From contig JAJEKV010000049.1 of NCBI GenBank assembly GCA_021234155.1, positions 9,340,292 to 9,404,291 of the forward strand: DNA of 64,000 bases, in the 5' to 3' direction. A model generated the notes under the pieces. The model saw nothing but the letters and a program-made list of their open reading frames with translations, searched no databases and was not told the DNA's origin. A program made the translations under genes and the position numbers. The stretch is from Isoetes taiwanensis (taxonomy: Eukaryota; Streptophyta; Lycopodiopsida; Isoetales; Isoetaceae). Below are positions 38,100 through 48,989 of the stretch, in pieces (within the stretch, counting starts at the first letter, position 1; every line of letters starts with the position of its first letter).

Positions 38100-39320
38100 T
38101 AGGCCTTTGGTGCCTGTAAATTGGTGCATCTTCTCTCTAGTTCCACATTCTTATACATTCTAATATATTCTCTGCCTCCTTGAAATAACAGGCATGGCCT
38201 ACAGGATGAATCATGCAATTGTTCTGATCCGTGGTTGGCTCAAAACCATGCCTCTTGATTTGTGCGAAATACCAGATACCAAGAGCCCTGATCCACTAAG
38301 TCAACGTGCTTACATGCGAGAACACAGAGGAATGTGACATTGTACATTGTTTGCTTTCCCACCCTCAACTTGCATTTTCTTGGACCAGTTTAATGCAAGT
38401 GCACCTTTGCCATGCTCTGCATAACTTCCTACCATTGCGGCCCAAGATATAACATCCCATTTAGACATCTTCTTGCTTTCAAGATGACTGATAATGTGAA
38501 ATAATTTTGCATGGAGTCCCCTTGGCTCATGCTATTGTAAAGCTGTAGATTCAAATTCTCATTGCCACCGAAAATTGCGTTCCAATTAACATGGTTTTAC
38601 CAGATTAGCGAAGGCAACATTTGCTTCCACTAAGTGACCAGAAGATGGTTTGCTAGCACCCCAATGCAAGTAAGGCCACTTTATACAATAAGAGAATAGA
38701 GATTCTTTTCAAATGTAAAATCTTTCTGAGGATTTGTACACACATGGATGATGTGGTAGGCAAGATCTCTAGATATGGAAATTCCTTGTTCCTGTAAAAA
38801 CTTCACAGACATCAAAGTTTTAACCATCTCTATTGACTTGGTAATTGGAAATGCCTATCATAGAACATGCATCAAGAACTCCAATAACTAAATTCATCTG
38901 GAAGGATATACTCTGGATTTTACAAAAACCTTGCTTTCATGTCCCTGGTGCGTATATGCTACAGTCATTGTATTCCATGAGATAGTGTCATGTTGTGGCA
39001 TTTTTACAAACAATTTACATGCATCTTTAAACTTAACACAGTAAATCATGGCGTTCCATATCACTCTGTTCTGCAGAATAGAGAAAATGCAAACCAACCA
39101 GTAAATTCTGAGGTTGCTTGTAACCAAATTGGTCACCGTTTTTGATAACTCTGTCTTTTCTCTAAGACAAATTGTTGGCCCTTGAGATTTGCCATTTACT
39201 GCCACAATTTCCTTAATGGCACAAACAACTGTGTAGTTTACATAATCAATCTGGTAGAGAAAATCCAGTTGTGAGAAATCAAGACTATTTGCAAGAAAAT
39301 AAAAAATAAAGCCTCGCAAA
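38100..39320 (-). pseudogene. Degenerate PPR (pentatricopeptide repeat) gene
   Basis: Minus-strand fragments of a PLS-type PPR protein, which in plants act on organelle RNA. Readable motifs: VIWNAMIYCVKFKDACKLF and DTISWNTMTVAYTHQGHESK (about 38935-39060), DVISWAAMVGSYAEHGKGAL (about 38400-38465), and a shifted NNVTFLCVLACKHVDLVDQG with a following E-motif-like FEPTTDQNNCMI (about 38215-38340). These match the W-x-(A/T)-M...G-Y-A...G repeat pattern. Frameshifts, stops and missing repeats show a relic. The C-terminal end lies toward 38100. Confidence 0.75.
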
Positions 39321-39439
39321 AGTTATGGAATGAACATTGACCTTAAAATCATAGTAACGATGGCAGTGTTTATGCCATGGCAGGGGTAAGAAAATTCTTA
39401 GTCTACAGATCTGCATTGTTGCATTGTTCCTCTGTACAA

Positions 39440-39537
39440 TAGCGAACATCTCGAAATATAAAACTGAGAAATTTAGAGCCAACCCTAAGCGGATTGGATG
39501 AGTTGGAGGTAGATCTGCAAGTGCAAGATCCTGCAAT
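39440..39537 (-). pseudogene. 14-3-3 protein exon relic
   Basis: The minus strand reads [20 protein letters not shown] then FSVLYFEM, preceded by an acceptor-like TTGCAG. This corresponds to the conserved 14-3-3 segment around [19 protein letters not shown], part of the phosphopeptide groove. It then departs from the family. No neighbouring 14-3-3 exons were found, so it is an isolated captured or decayed exon. Confidence 0.75.
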
Positions 39538-39979
39538 GTTCAACCCAGCTAAACATTAGCTCATTAAACAGTGATATCAGTCTTAAATTAGCATTATGCT
39601 TTCATTGTTTGGACATAGAAATTAGGAACTATTTTGGTTGAAGAAAACAGCTTCACTATTCATTCACAACAGAGCATTTAATCAAAATGCACCATATGGA
39701 CTAAGATATGATGAGCATCTTTAGAGTCATAAAAACTAACTTCAGGAAAGATAAAAAAGGCTTACCTAAGCGGATTTATATGCACAGGACATCCCTGATG
39801 TTGCATGATCTCTGCTGTGAAATTACTCCGTGCGCCCAATTACTGAAATACAAAGATCACAGAGTGATAAATTTAGTGCTATTGAGCAAACAATTTAGTA
39901 AGAAAGACCATACCTGGACCCATTCCTTTATGGAGATGGATTGTGCTACAGCCTGTTAGGGATTCTCAATGTTAAAGAG

Positions 39980-40390
39980 AAGTAATAGCAAGGAGAGAAG
40001 AAAAAAGATTTCTCTAGGAAGTGGAGGCAAACAACACCATGTACATGTCTCAAGATTAAAAATTTTAACTCTATTTCCATGGACCACAGAGCATATATGA
40101 GCCTGACCTAAATTGAGAGCTTTTCTGCTGTCATAAAAAACCTGTGATGAAAGTGTCTTCATCCATGCCCTAGAAACGAATCTGTAAGATGGCTCATATT
40201 TGATAAAGGGAATCCTCATAAGACATAGCTGGGCTAGATCATCTGGAAGACCAGGAATTAATGCATCATCATGCGAGGAAGTTTTCAAACGTACCTGTGG
40301 AGATGATAATCCCAAAGTAAAATGGTCCCTCTTTTCTCTGAGGATCGAAGCCCTAAAATGATGATCTTCAAAGAAATCAAATCCGAATCA
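39980..40390 (-). pseudogene. F-box/kelch-type exon (partial)
   Basis: The minus-strand frame contains LIPGLPDDLAQLCLMRIPF, then RFVSRAWMKTLSSQVFYDSR and FNLETCTWCCLPPLP. This is the F-box plus first kelch-like stretch of plant F-box/kelch proteins, which are substrate adaptors of SCF ubiquitin ligases. The frame is open upstream to about 40390 but begins without an ATG, and the kelch repeats are not continued in frame downstream. Either introns lie on both sides or it is a truncated copy. Confidence 0.6.
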
Positions 40391-43300
40391 AAATTCCTTC
40401 AGAATCAAATTCCTTCAGGGCAGGCCCAATCAGGTTTGCACGCTGAAGACGGCGCTCCTGTTCTGCGCATAAAAACTCAGAGGTAGATTCCTCTTCATTT
40501 CTGTAAGAAGCGCTTCGATCCTGGGAAAATCTTTGCCGTGTGAAGGACTATAAGCGAGGATGAAGCCGGAGCGAATGTACAGGGTTGTTTTATAGCAGCA
40601 ATAGAAGCTAATCTGCCGCTCTCCGATCCTATTTCATTGTAATCGGCTATTCTTAGGGTTTACGTGCCCTTTTTTTTAATATTTTTTGGACGTCACTTTT
40701 TTAGCCTTTTTTACGCCACTTTTTAGCCCTAACATTGCATCATGAAATCTCGGCCGTCCGTCGAATTTAGGGCGTGGTACATTACTTGCACTAAAACATC
40801 CTATTGTTTAAATTCGGTTTTTCCGGCAAGTGGGAAAATTTTTAAATTTTTTTTCAGACCTATTTTTCTAAGGTTGTGGGTATTTTTTAGGCTGGAAAAC
40901 AATTCCGATTGTCCAAAAATCAACATTTTTTTCTTCCTATGATTTGGAGAGGCCTTTTCCTGCGGTTTTAGGTTGGAAATAAGGATTTTCATGTTATCGT
41001 GGTAAATAGAGATTTCGGATTGCATCTCAACAAATTAGGGCGGGATGTTTGTTGTTAAGTGCAAATCCTGGCAAATCTGAGTATTCCCAAGGAAAATCAT
41101 CTTCATCTTCGCGGTGATCCATCTTCATTTTTGCAGAGATTATAGTTGAAGTAACTAGCAGTCTGCAAGAACTTTTTGCCCATGTTAGAATTGCCGACTT
41201 CAGATATTAGATTCTTTTTTAGAACTAAGGTCGTGGATCTGGATTTTTGATCATCAATGTCGTCTGACACGCTTACAAGAATCAGAACAATCCAGGTAAT
41301 CATGGAGCTTATTGTTTAATCCCCTTTTTCGTTCTTATATGGAACACTAATTATATATGTGCGTTTGGAAGTTCTTTTGTCATGCATGATGGATGAGAAA
41401 ATGGAGCTCCAAGTGGTTCTCTCTTTGGCCAGGGTATAAAAGTTTTCAATTTTGCTAATGTACACCTGCCATAAGTGAATCATAGAGTGAGATTCCTGGC
41501 CTTTCTTCTCCCATTCCATAAACTATTCTAGCAAGGACGTATATTTTCTCTTTTGTTTTTTATGTTTATGACATCTTTGGCTGAACGGCCAACTGCTTAT
41601 TTGATGTCATCTTGCAGTGCATTCCCTGCTAGAAAGACAAATTACCAGTCATAAAATCCGTGGAAAGCTTATGTTCTTCAGTGCAGAACATTATTTTCGG
41701 ACAGGTCATAAAACTGGATTATGAAAGCACCTTGGCAAAGTTCTTTACTCAAAAACATCTTCCTTGATCAACAAGTCACACTCAGATCTGTGATGTGACT
41801 CTGCATGGAAGCAGAGCACAAAGTTTAGAGGTAGGCCACTGTTCAGCAGTGTCTTCAATTGCAAAGCTACCACAAGATGACAAAGTATCTAGAGAATAGC
41901 AAGTGCAAAACCTGCAGCTGCCTTGGCATGTTCAGATATGAAGTTTAATGCATTTGTGCTATAGCATTTATAATCTGTTGGATCATCTCTGTCGTTCATG
42001 TGAGCATGGTATCCACATTTGGTCTGTCCCATATGTTCTATTTTCCATGTTAGTTAAACACCTATAATTTATCTTCCTAACTTTCTTCATGCAAATGCAA
42101 TTTGTTCTTCAGGAAATTGAAACCAACACACCCTCTTATATACGTTTTCGAATCACCACATGCATGCAGACCCGGACGTTTAATATGTTTAATCATGTTC
42201 AATTTTTACATGACAGCTTCTAATTCCTTTGCAAATTTCAGGGGCTTACAAACTTTGCCATGCTAAACTTCCCGTGCTAAGCAAATGCACGACCAATGCA
42301 TAGAGCAATGATGTAGGGATAGCATCAAGGATGGGGCATATAGAGGAGCATGGATTTATGTCAGTAGCATTTTCCATGTGCATGGACTTACTCTCCATTT
42401 TCAAAGGATTGCCGAAGTTTTAGAGAGAGTTTTAGAGAGGTGCATGTCCTTCCAATAGTTTTAGAATCTCTTTGTTTCCCCATTATAGGTATATACAATT
42501 AATTTGTAGCTGGAGGTACTCCAGCTTCTTCAAGATGGGCATCTTCTTGAGAAAATGAGCAAGTGATAAGAACAAGAAACTATGTGCAGTCCAATTAGGG
42601 AACCTTCTTTTTCTCTTTGTGATTCATGTCCTTCGAATCTAGAAACTGCAGCTCGGAGTGCACATTTAAGAGTTGTATGCCGCATGTACTTTCTTCAGTT
42701 TTTGCATCAGTGGACCTTTGATTTGGGGCCACAAATAGTATGCAGAGACCAGTCTTTACTTCCATCATATTTGGGCTTACATAAGTCATTTTGAAGGACG
42801 ATTTTAAGAGCTTGCATTTTTTCTTGCACCTTCTTGAGCGTATAGTGTCTTGCCATTATTTAAACCATTATCTGATTTGATGCTAAGGTTTATCTGAGTT
42901 CAGTATGTATTCTGCCTGCTTTCAGAAAGCTCCTGCATCATGAAAGCCAACTCTGCAGCAGCCTTAGATCTTAACAAAGGACAAATGACAACAATTTGGA
43001 GAGCCAGTTTTGAAGGGCAATTTTATCCTTGATTTGAAGGTGTGTTAGGTGTTCACCTTTACTTTTATTCTAAATTTTCTATTTGTAATAGTACATAACC
43101 TCCTGCTAAATCTCTCACATAACCTGCATAAAATTGTTTTCTAAAATCTCACCCATTTGAAGTCCTCCTACTAAATCTTTCAACTTGGGCATTGTGTAAC
43201 ATGATCTACATAGAATTGTTTCTTGAAATCTCACCTATTTGAAGCTCTCAATGTTATTATCCCTATTCTTATTTCATGTTGATTGTAATTGTTAGAAGAT

Positions 43301-45189
43301 CCACACAAAATTTGCTTCGATATGGTATCTGCAGTAAGCTTTTTAAATATATGATGTATTTACTCTCTATACACTTCTGATACTTTCATGTTGAACTATA
43401 ATATGCTGGAGCACAAGATCTTATATAGCACTTTTAACTTTACAGGTCGCAGAATCTGCATCTCTGGCATCCTTATCTTATCCACGGTTCAAATCCAGAT
43501 TTGGTACGTTCCTTGCTGTGGGCCTGCCTATACGATTTTTACATTGTAAGCAATAGCCTTTTGCTTTGGTTTTATGCATACGACGATGATACTCTACTTT
43601 CTTTGGAGGAAATAATCTGCACTTAGGAAAATCCTAAATCACTAACATCAAGACAAATGTCTATGCGTGTGGAGACTTTTGCAGATTAAAGACTCCTGAC
43701 AATCAGTCCAACTTATTTACTATGTTCATGATGTGCAGCATTGACATTTTTCCCCATTATATTCTGTTTGCAGTGCCATCACTTCTGCACTCCATCTATA
43801 ATGACTAGAAGTAATGGGATTTTTACATCTTGAATAGAATTCATGTTGTTGAAATGGAATTTGGCTCTAAATCCTGCTGTTCTCAGGTGACTACATAATT
43901 CTGCTGTTCTGAGGTATAATTCCCTTATTTGTGTTGTTCAAGATTTGATTGAAAATATCTTAAAAACTATTCATTTCAGCTTGGAATGCATGCAACTTGC
44001 TGTAAATACTCTATATTTGAATAAATTACTTTTACATTCGGACTATTCATTTGAGCTTCGAATGTATGCAACTTGCTGTAAATACTCTATATTTGAATAG
44101 ATTACTTTTTTCCCTTCGGTAATAACGATGGTCACCATAGCTACCATCCCCTATTCGTGATGTCTTCAATTTTGTCTTATTTTATAGCCAATAACTGCTC
44201 ACGGCAATTTAACAAGCAGATAAATGTGAAAAGGATAAAAGTATGCTTTTACAAGCTATCAGTTTGCAGCTATGCTCTAAAGGTAAGAGCAACATACTAT
44301 GTTCTATGACGAAGGGAGCATCCACGTTATTTGAGTAAGATGTTTTCACAAATTCCTATTTTCATTGTTGTCTACCACTTTGCATGTTAACCTCAAATGG
44401 ATCCATAATAAATTTTACGTTGCAGTGTTAAGCTCAAATGGATCCATAATACATTTTACACGGAATGTCTAAAATGATTTCCAAATTGCACGTTACTCGA
44501 ACATTCTGGGAATCCTCTTAAAATGTATAGCAGGTTGTTTGAGAATAGGATATACTTCGATAAAACCCGAGAGTTTGATGGAACTCAAGTTTAATGGAAC
44601 TCATAGTTAATGCTCATGCCCCGACAACAGAATTTGCTCCTTCATTACAGTTTTCTTGAAATTCTATAATTGATGCATAAGCACGAGGCTATCAAACTCT
44701 TCAGTTTATGCCTCAATAGAATGTTGTTTAAAATGAGAATGGATTGCTTATGGCATATACACTATTTGATTATTTTGACAAGGCTTTTCCTTATGCACTG
44801 TAACATGAATCTCACAAGCATTTTTGCTATTGTGATTTATAACATGGAACCTCGATATTCCCTATTTCTCATTATTGTTTTCTAAATTTCGTTATTGTAT
44901 AGAAAGTGTTTAATTGTTATGAGTTTCTTTCTCAAATTCTTTTACATTGGTTTTGATATGTTATCAAAGGGGCATTAAGCTTGAACTTCTACATCTATAT
45001 GCACATTCCTTAAGAAATCCATGACAATGACAACAAATGATATCCATCCATCCATCTACCAACCACTTGCCTCATGAACAAACTAAACAAATAGACATAA
45101 TATCCTCCCCCTTCCATTCTTCTCTTATGATTTCCATTTTTAATTTAGCAAGATAATGTACATACCTCTATGGTTACGTGCAATAAAAT
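40391..45189. other. AT-rich stretch, no gene recognised
   Basis: Possible intron or intergenic DNA. A repeat at about 40680-40800 (GAATTTAGGGCGTGGTACAT and ACTTGCACTAAAACAT) matches 14775-14890. A tandem duplication of about 72 bp lies at about 43966-44106 (GCAACTTGCTGTAAATACTC twice). A shorter one lies at about 44385-44460 (CTCAAATGGATCCATAATA twice). A stretch near 43446-43503 is bounded by AG and GT and open, but too short to call an exon. Confidence 0.5.
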
Positions 45190-45228
45190 TGTGCTTATGC
45201 CCGGCAACGCCGGGCACCCATTACTAGT
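45190..45228 (+). mobile_element. Helitron-like 3' terminus
   Basis: Hairpin TGCCCGGCAACGCCGGGCA (45198-45216), then ACCCATTA, then CTAG (45224-45227) and a host T at 45228. This is the textbook Helitron end and the best of the four related termini in the window. The element would extend to lower coordinates; its 5' TC end and a transposase were not found. Confidence 0.65.
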
Positions 45229-45249
45229 TATAATACAAGAAATTTATCG

Positions 45250-45276
45250 CGGCGGCCTTGCGGCCGCCGCGAACAT
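45250..45276. repeat. GC-rich hairpin next to the Helitron end
   Basis: GCGGCGGCC-TTGC-GGCCGCCGC forms a perfect 9-bp or longer stem in otherwise AT-rich DNA, 22 bp beyond the Helitron terminus. Identity unknown. Confidence 0.6.
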
Positions 45277-45482
45277 TTCTCTTTCCCAACCCCTTGTGTG
45301 TACGAAAGTGAGTAAAAAAAAAAACTTGACGGTAGCCAACCCCTACAGTAGGTGGATTTTTGGGCAGTTGTAATGTTGTAGAGTGTAGCTATGAAATAAT
45401 TTAGTGAGCGCCATAGCCATAGCCAGACGGAGTTGTCTTGAATCCGTCGGGCAAAGCTGTCCTGGTACATGGCTACCGTTTG

Positions 45483-45552
45483 TCACAAACCTCATTTTCG
45501 TCTTTTTTTTTTTAAATCTCTATTTTTTCCTTCCGGAAATACGTGTCGAATC
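45483..45552. repeat. 70-bp direct repeat, left copy
   Basis: Begins TCACAAACCTCATTTTCGTC and ends CCGGAAATACGTGTCGAATC. The second copy is at 47281-47349, with a difference only in the poly-T tract. The repeats bracket about 1.73 kb. Confidence 0.85.
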
Positions 45553-46669
45553 ACTTTGCTCGCAGTAGTTAGAAGTGTCTTTAAAACCAAACATTTAAAT
45601 AAAACCTCATTAACCAAGCCAAAATGCGTACTTGGTTTTTAGAAGAAGAGGAATAACAGAGGGACAGGGGCGTATTGGTGTTGGTGGGTTGAATGGGTTG
45701 ATGCAGCAGGGAAAGGCTTCTGGAGAAGAAGAAGATTTCCCGTTTGGGGGGGAGGATTTTATAGAGCAAAATCGCATCCTTTTTTCTTCGGATCGGCCAC
45801 AAATCACCTGGCAGGCCCTTACCCATCACTAATACCATGCGTACCTCGTTTTTGGGTAGAAACCTCCGGATGATTCCGGGGCCCAAAAACTGATGATAGG
45901 GAGGCATGATGTGTGGTGGGGGTTGTGGCATGGTGCAGGAAAAGATGAAAACTTGGTACGACATAAAAAGTGCTATCTATCTATCATTTTATCTATCATT
46001 TGTGTCTTATTTTTACGGTAAATCTAGATAGTTGAAAACTTGATAATTTCAATAGGGTTCTGGTTGTGGAGGCTATATTGTTTGCCTAAGACAAAAAAAA
46101 AACGTATTTAAAGGCTACGCTATGCTCACTCATATGCCAATATGGTAATTTTTTGTTCAAATTCAAACCAAGCATTCCGTTGCTTTTCTTTTTGTTCTAT
46201 CAGCAAGAATGCATAGAGCTTGTTATCCAAGAGACTAGTAGGTTTTAATTTGACAACTTGTAATGTTGGAGCTCTAACTTCAACAACTACTTAGTATTAA
46301 ACAGATTGGCAGGGTATGATTTCCAGATCTGACCAACTAGCCTTGTTATCCAGCATGGTGCATGCGTTCCCAGATCTTTCTACGAAAAGTGGTTAATATT
46401 TTTTAGCGCACCTAGAACCATCGCGGTAAATGTCGCTAGAGAGGAAGCTTGCTTGTAAAGGTGATCTGTATTATTATTTTTGTCTAGCAGACTGATTTGA
46501 GCTTTTAAAAATGAAAAACACCTGACTAATAAATTTGCAGGAACGAAGAATCACATAACCTGCATGCCCTCAATATCAAATTTCCACTAAACGAGCTTAT
46601 TTAACTCTTGATTCCACAAAAGCCTGCCCCCCAAACTCTTCCTTTGGGTAGTGTATGTAGTAGATAGAA

Positions 46670-47276
46670 TAGATGGATAGAATAGAAAGAAACAGACCTG
46701 TTGTGCCGGCAGAGCATGCCAGTCTGACCCAGTTGAGCCAAATCTATGAAGCAGAGCTCTTAAATCGGCGCCAAAGCAGAACTCTGCGTCTCGAAAGAGC
46801 AGAGCAAAGGGGAAAAGATCGTTATTTGAAGCAGAAACGAGCAAATCAGTGCAAAAGATTGAGCAAGATGAAGGAAAAACAGGGGCATTTTTTGGTGCAG
46901 AAAATTCCGAGGAGTTTTGCGCTGTTTGTAGCGAAAGATCCGTTCCGGCATGGTCATGCACATACAGTGCCAGCTTAAATTTCATATTTCCTGCTCTAAA
47001 TCTGCCGATAGGTTCTGCAGCCTTAAATGCAGAGATAACGAAGATCAAACACTAAGCTGGTCTCTTCTGCAGAATTCAAAATCAAAGCTGCCAGTTAGCA
47101 CAAAAAATCTCTACATTGCAGAGCTTCAAGATACATTAAATCTGCTGAAAGATTGCTTCGAGCCCTACATAGATCAAGAAACAAAGATTGAGAAGATATC
47201 AGCGGCACCCGCTTCCATAGGTTCAGTGAAGCATTGGGCTATGGCGTCCAAGATTCCTGCTGCACGTGGCGAATGA
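46670..47276 (+). CDS. Coding-like stretch with Cys motif, unrecognised
   Basis: Open pieces in alternating frames: a charged N-terminal part (RRQSRTLRLERAEQRGKDRY), then EEFCAVCSERSVPAW, then SCSKSADRFCSLKCRD in another frame, then a Leu-rich helix-like tail (LQDTLNLLKDCFEPYID) to a stop at 47276. The Cys pattern weakly resembles the C-terminal CxxC...FCSLxCK of PLATZ zinc-binding proteins, but other PLATZ signatures are absent. It lies inside the segment bounded by the 70-bp direct repeats. The call is weak; it could be an artefact or a decayed gene. Confidence 0.25.
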
Positions 47277-47280
47277 AGCC

Positions 47281-47349
47281 TCACAAACCTCATTTTCGTC
47301 ATTTTTTTTTAAATCTCTATTTTTTCCTTCCGGAAATACGTGTCGAATC
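47281..47349. repeat. 70-bp direct repeat, right copy
   Basis: Matches 45483-45552 apart from the poly-T tract. See that entry. Confidence 0.85.
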
Positions 47350-47848
47350 TATCAACACCGAATATGCCCAAAGAATCTTTCCCATAATAATTATACATGT
47401 ATTGATAAGATAAGATAAGATAGCTTATAATATAAGATAAGATAAGATAGCTATCGTAGGATGCTTATTTTAGAGTGTTTATAAATTTATGTTGATAAAG
47501 GTATTCGGATTACGCTAATAAGATCCCCAAATTTGATCTCCGGGTTTAGCTACAGTATATTATGTAGGGATGCATAAAAGCACAATTTCATTGTATATGG
47601 ACTTGCCCTGAGTCCATATGCCTCTGAGATGATGGCTAATGTCTAGAATATTGCGTTTTTTTTATAAAAATGATGGAATATTTTGGGAATCGTGCAGATA
47701 GGTCAGATGGCAGGCATTGTGTCAAGGGGGGCATCAAAAGAAAATCCAAGACACCGAATTGAAAACAACCTCTTAAACCAGAGGTTCTACTACTGAAGGC
47801 GAAGTTGTGCAAATTGAGTTTTCCTTGATTCATCTTAGAACACTCAAA

Positions 47849-48352
47849 ATGGTTGAAACCAGGCACAGATATGGACATACAATATCCGAAATGCAGTCCC
47901 ATATTTGTGAACTAGTTCTAGCCCATGCTAATCAGTTGCAGCGGGAGGTGTAAAGCGAGATGAACCAGCATGGAATGAAAGAGATCAATGCTCAAGTCAG
48001 GAAGCTCCTCTGTAGGGAAGGGTTGGCACGAGTGTACAACGAGCAAGATCAGCTCAATAGGACTGAGCTTGGGGACTGCCTCATATCACTTAAATGCCAT
48101 ATTTACAGGACAAAGGCACTAAAGAGGCTGCTGAAAAAGGAAGAGGTTTGGATGCACAACTCGTTCAGACCATTTTTCAAAAGGCTCTATAAGAAGCAGA
48201 AAAGGCAGCGTGAAGCTGTGCCAATCAAACTTGTGAACAACACTATTCACTCTGTCCAAGACTTGGATGACTGGCTGGATTTGTTTAGCCGAAGTAACAT
48301 TGAGGAATTCGATCTAGGGGATCTTATTCAGGTTGAATTGAACATTGACTGA
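47849..48352 (+). pseudogene. Family Y copy 1, unknown 167-residue protein with internal stop
   Basis: Unrecognised protein with a close paralogue at 50830-51320. It starts MVETRHRYGHTISEMQSHIC, has a TAA at codon 35 (after QLQREV), resumes in frame at MNQHGMKEINAQVRKLLC, and ends DLGDLIQVELNID. It contains a Lys/Arg-rich stretch (FFKRLYKKQKRQRE) and a conserved ELGDCLISLKCHIYRTKALK block. No membrane segment or signal peptide, and no intron apparent. The paralogue has a Gln codon where this copy has the stop, so the ancestral frame was open. A short protein could still start at 47960. Function unknown. Confidence 0.6.
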
Positions 48353-48564
48353 AACTTTGCTCTCTGATATGTACTGCTCATGAAGACAGATTATTATCTA
48401 TTATCTGTTATCTCTCTTTATATATGTGTTTTTCTTTAGCTGTGTTCAGGCATTTTGCCGGATCTGTGTAATTTGTTTCAATTCCCTCCATTTCCATAAA
48501 AAGAGCATAATAGCATTAAAACACAAAAATTGTATTTCATGATTGGATAATTTCAGAGAAAGAA

Positions 48565-48900
48565 GTTACAGAAAATGGGAGCCCACCCAATTTCTCCAGG
48601 AGGTCATGGTCTAGGTCAAGTTAAAATGGCGCCTCCCCGGGGCTCAAATTGGGCGTCTGCCCAGTTTGCCCTGGGAAGGCGAGCTTGAGTGCATTGGATG
48701 GTGTCACTAGACTGCAGAAGATGGGCGCCCGCCCAATTTCTCTAGGAGATCATGGCTCCTCCCTGGGGCTCAAAGTTGGTGCCCGCCCAATTTTCCCGGG
48801 AGGTCAAGGCCTGGGTCAAGTTAAGATGGCCCTTCCCGCCGAGCCAAATTGGGCACACGTCCAATTTGGCTTGGAAGAGCAAGCTTGAGTACAATGTTAG
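48565..48900. repeat. Cluster of 22-bp palindromes
   Basis: Five palindrome copies in 330 bp (near 48585, 48644-48667, 48721-48739, 48778 and 48844-48869). Repeated linkers are GGTCAAGTTAARATGGC and GCAAGCTTGAG. Orientation and arm length vary. Lies between a Y gene (plus) and an X gene (minus). Confidence 0.8.
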
Positions 48901-48989
48901 AAACAAAAGAATCGCCACAATAAGGTTAAAACATGAAGCTTTGAATAAAATATTTGATTTGAGAAAACTAAAAATTACATCAGTGCACG

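Noticed and set aside
43474-43500. tRNA T-arm-like GGTTCAAATCC
   Set aside because: The flanking bases do not form a T stem and no acceptor or anticodon arm can be drawn.
43440-43510. Possible isolated exon (VAESASLASLSYPRFKSRFG) between AG and GT
   Set aside because: No partner exons, no known motif, and AG/GT pairs are frequent by chance in AT-rich DNA.
46670-47276. Firm PLATZ transcription factor call
   Set aside because: Only the last Cys pair is similar and it needs two frame changes; the N-terminal B-box-like Cys/His set is absent.
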